From contig CAYMUL010000001.1 of NCBI GenBank assembly GCA_964393605.1, forward strand, positions 124,001 to 188,000: 64,000 nucleotides of DNA, written 5' to 3'. Shown in pieces: positions 62,053-64,000 of the stretch. Made by a program: the position numbers and the translations under genes. The notes beneath the pieces are model-generated. The model was not told the origin of the DNA and did not search any database. It saw only the letters and a list, made by a program, of their open reading frames with translations. The stretch's first letter is position 1; every line of letters starts with the position of its first letter. This stretch comes from CAYMUL01 sp964393605. Lineage in GTDB: Bacteria; Bacteroidota; Ignavibacteria; Ignavibacteriales; Ignavibacteriaceae.

Positions 62053-62250
62053 TTGAAGAAACAAATTCTCGTAATTGATGATGAAACTATTGAACTTAAA
62101 AAACTCAGGGAGATTCTATCGAAGTCAGGTTATGGCATAATTACCGCCACAGACCTTGAAACCGGAAAGCAACTTTCGGAAAAAGTTCACTTCGATTACA
62201 TACTAAAAAAATCTGATTTATCTACAAATCAGAAAGAAACGAAATTATAA
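62053..62250 (+). CDS. truncated response-regulator receiver domain
   Basis: A 65-residue frame with TTG start. The first 50 residues are a recognisable receiver half (KKQILVIDDETIELKKLREILSKSGYGIITATD) with the acidic pair intact. At the place of the phosphoacceptor (fDyiL-x-D in normal receivers) it reads FDYILKKSD, with Lys instead of Asp, and the protein stops soon after. It lacks the second half of the fold. It is either a decaying gene or a small modified peptide. The OmpA gene follows after 34 bases. Confidence 0.6.
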   Translation: MKKQILVIDDETIELKKLREILSKSGYGIITATDLETGKQLSEKVHFDYILKKSDLSTNQKETKL

Positions 62251-62284
62251 ATAACTTATTACACTAATCACTAACGGAGAAAAA

Positions 62285-64000
62285 ATGAAATACTTCTCAA
62301 TAATTCTTCTCTTTGCATTTACAACTGCATTTGCCTCAAGTGGCAGCGGCGGTAATGAATCAAAGCAGAAAAATTCAAATAAAGGGCAAAACATTTCTGC
62401 TCAATTTTTACAACTCGCAAACACACTCATTGCACAACAACGTTTTGAAGACGCCGCTCAAGCATACAGAGATTATGTTCTTCACACACCCGATGCAGAT
62501 GCAGAATATTACAGCCAGGTAATCGATATTCTTTTAAGAGATGATGCACCTGTTGAAATAAAAAATATCGGCGGAAACATCAACTCTGCTTCTTCAGATA
62601 TCTTTCCGAGAATTTCATCAGACGGAAAAACGCTTTACTTTATTTCTAAAAAAGTCGGCGGTTTTGGCGGAGATGATTCCTGGTATTCTAAAAAAGATGG
62701 TTCCGGAAATTGGGGACCGTCGGTTAACTTTGGTAAATCCTTAAACACTACAACTCACGAAGGAATTCTCGCAATATCGAGCGATGATCAATTCGCAATT
62801 GTATTTGGAAACTACGGCGGTTCTTTCGGTAGCGGAGATCTTTTTTATATTGTTAGAAGAGGCGATAGATGGACATTGCCTTGTAACCTCGGCGGTACTA
62901 TCAACAGCCGTTCTTGGGAAAGCATGGCTAACCTTGCACCCGACGGAAAATCTCTTCTCTTCACATCCGACCGTTCCGGCGGAAAAGGAGATGAAGATAT
63001 TTATGTTGCAACTTTAACTGAAAACGGTTGGACTACACCTTTGAATCTCGGCTCGGTTATTAATACTGCCGGAAGCGAAAAATATCCCTTCCTTTCTGCA
63101 GATGGAAAAACTCTTTACTTTTCGAGCGATACTCATCCCGGACTCGGAAAACAAGATCTCTTTTACAGTAAAAGATTAGATGATTCATGGACTAATTGGA
63201 GCAAGCCCGTCAACCTTGGCAAATACATCAACACCGCTGAAAACGATCAAGACTTAACAATCCCTGCATCAGGCGATATTGGATTCATCGTTAAATACAA
63301 CCAAGCCGGTGGATTTGGTGATGCCGATATTTATACGTTTGTAATTCCGGATGAATTCAGACCTGAAAAAGTATTTTCTATTTACGGAAAAGTTACAGAT
63401 GAAGATGGCGCACCTGTTGCGGCAATCATTCACTACTTTGATAAAGCTACCGGCGAAGAATTGGCAAAAGCTGTCTCCAATAGTAAAGACGGAATGTATT
63501 CAACAACTTTACCCTACGGCAGAGAATATGTGATCTCAATTGATATGAAAGGATTTTTATACACATCGGATTACATTGATCTTCGCCCGAAAAAAGAAGA
63601 AGGTACCCGCAGAGACTATACTCTTCAAAGAGTTAAAGTTGGTTTGAAATTTGAATTGAAAAATATTTATTTCGATTCAGGTAAAGCTACTTTAAGAGAA
63701 GAAAGCAAAGTCGAGATAGATAAACTTGTTGATCTTCTTGCAAAATATCCGATTACAATCGAACTCGGCGGACACACCGATAGCGACGGTTCCGAAGAGA
63801 ATAATAAAAAACTTTCTCAAGACCGTGTCAATAGTGTTCGTGAATACTTAATTCAAAAAGGAATTGATAAAGAGAGAATTACCGCAGTCGGATACGGCGA
63901 GGAATTCCCGATTGCATCAAACGATACCGATGAAGGGAAACAAAGAAATCGCCGCGTTGAAGTTAAAGTAACACAAGTCGTTGAAGAAAAAGGCGGCGGC
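62285..64000 (+). CDS. OmpA-family protein with PD40 propeller (partial)
   Basis: Open from ATG 62285 (ribosome site cggagaaaa) to the end of the window without a stop, at least 572 residues. Order: signal peptide (YFSIILLFAFTTAFA), a tetratricopeptide-like helical part (about 40-85), PD40/WD40-like beta-propeller blades (DIFPRISSDGKTLYFISKK, NLAPDGKSLLFTSDRSGG, YPFLSADGKTLYFSSD), a carboxypeptidase-regulatory-like domain (YGKVTDEDGAPVAAIIHYF), and an OmpA domain with NIYFDSGKATLREES, ELGGHTDSDGSEENNKKLSQDRVNSV-type peptidoglycan-binding sequence and NRRVEVKV. It anchors the outer membrane to peptidoglycan; PorE of T9SS has a related architecture. Confidence 0.92.
   Translation, partial: MKYFSIILLFAFTTAFASSGSGGNESKQKNSNKGQNISAQFLQLANTLIAQQRFEDAAQAYRDYVLHTPDADAEYYSQVIDILLRDDAPVEIKNIGGNINSASSDIFPRISSDGKTLYFISKKVGGFGGDDSWYSKKDGSGNWGPSVNFGKSLNTTTHEGILAISSDDQFAIVFGNYGGSFGSGDLFYIVRRGDRWTLPCNLGGTINSRSWESMANLAPDGKSLLFTSDRSGGKGDEDIYVATLTENGWTTPLNLGSVINTAGSEKYPFLSADGKTLYFSSDTHPGLGKQDLFYSKRLDDSWTNWSKPVNLGKYINTAENDQDLTIPASGDIGFIVKYNQAGGFGDADIYTFVIPDEFRPEKVFSIYGKVTDEDGAPVAAIIHYFDKATGEELAKAVSNSKDGMYSTTLPYGREYVISIDMKGFLYTSDYIDLRPKKEEGTRRDYTLQRVKVGLKFELKNIYFDSGKATLREESKVEIDKLVDLLAKYPITIELGGHTDSDGSEENNKKLSQDRVNSVREYLIQKGIDKERITAVGYGEEFPIASNDTDEGKQRNRRVEVKVTQVVEEKGGG

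Noticed and set aside
1..64000. tRNA, rRNA or riboswitch genes
   Set aside because: I found no cloverleaf, rRNA text or known riboswitch core in the intergenic regions by eye; a tRNAscan/Infernal run would be decisive.

Overview
The window is AT-rich bacterial chromosome, most likely from an uncultured member of Ignavibacteria (Ignavibacteriales; FCB group). Seven secreted proteins end in a type IX secretion (T9SS) sorting domain of the YPNPFNPST kind. The window also has a GWxTD-domain protein, the long form of IspG, and upstream regions rich in the Bacteroidota-type -7 box TAnnTTTG. Lineage is inferred from protein style only; there is no rRNA in the window.

Layout. 49-3196: GNAT acetyltransferase, secreted alpha/beta hydrolase, secreted metallophosphoesterase. 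3654-8263: pyruvate:ferredoxin oxidoreductase (nifJ) with a dihydroorotate-dehydrogenase-like partner. 8641-10541: a small island of three minus-strand genes (higBA-type toxin-antitoxin and an unknown gene) separated by sequences that look like integron attC sites, with no integrase. 10824-14734: LytS/LytTR-type two-component pair. 15312-19498: two T9SS cargo proteins (nuclease, Asp-box propeller). 19656-23371: ATPase with a paired palindromic operator, ispG, DJ-1-like protein. 23818-30059: dnaG, ferredoxin, a truncated four-helix-bundle ORF, FAD reductase, M14 peptidase, UspA, zinc-ribbon protein, rpsU. 30829-35480: three T9SS cargo genes. 35576-40784: sodium/solute symporter and a haem operon (hemH, protoporphyrinogen oxidase, hemB) interrupted by a four-helix-bundle gene. 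41228-43225: T9SS Omp28-like protein. 43380-49492: tight operon cdsA-rimO-GWxTD-pfkB-BamA/TamA-like. 50160-54508: DUF3160 T9SS protein and a beta-barrel protein. 54624-59346: nitrite-to-ammonium module (Rrf2 regulator, YwiC-like, nrfH, nrfA, porin). 59451-64000: penicillin-acylase-family hydrolase, a stub of a response regulator, and an OmpA/PD40 protein running off the end.

Physiology. NifJ (pyruvate oxidation), NrfHA (respiratory ammonification of nitrite) and haem synthesis suggest a facultative or anaerobic heterotroph that secretes nucleases and peptidases by T9SS. No T9SS machinery gene is present here.

Repeats are the most striking non-coding signal. Eight or so intergenic regions are built from shared blocks: a family with cttagtg/ccactaag arms, GATAAA/GTGTAA hexamer runs, and attgataattg-type arrays. 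These blocks also enter coding sequence: the N-terminus of the sensor kinase, five T9SS sorting domains, and the stop-codon regions of two genes just upstream of four-helix-bundle ORFs. Two long repeat pairs stand out: a 246-bp exact direct repeat flanking the DUF3160 gene, and a roughly 385-bp near-identical module made of a sorting domain, its terminator and the following intergenic DNA.
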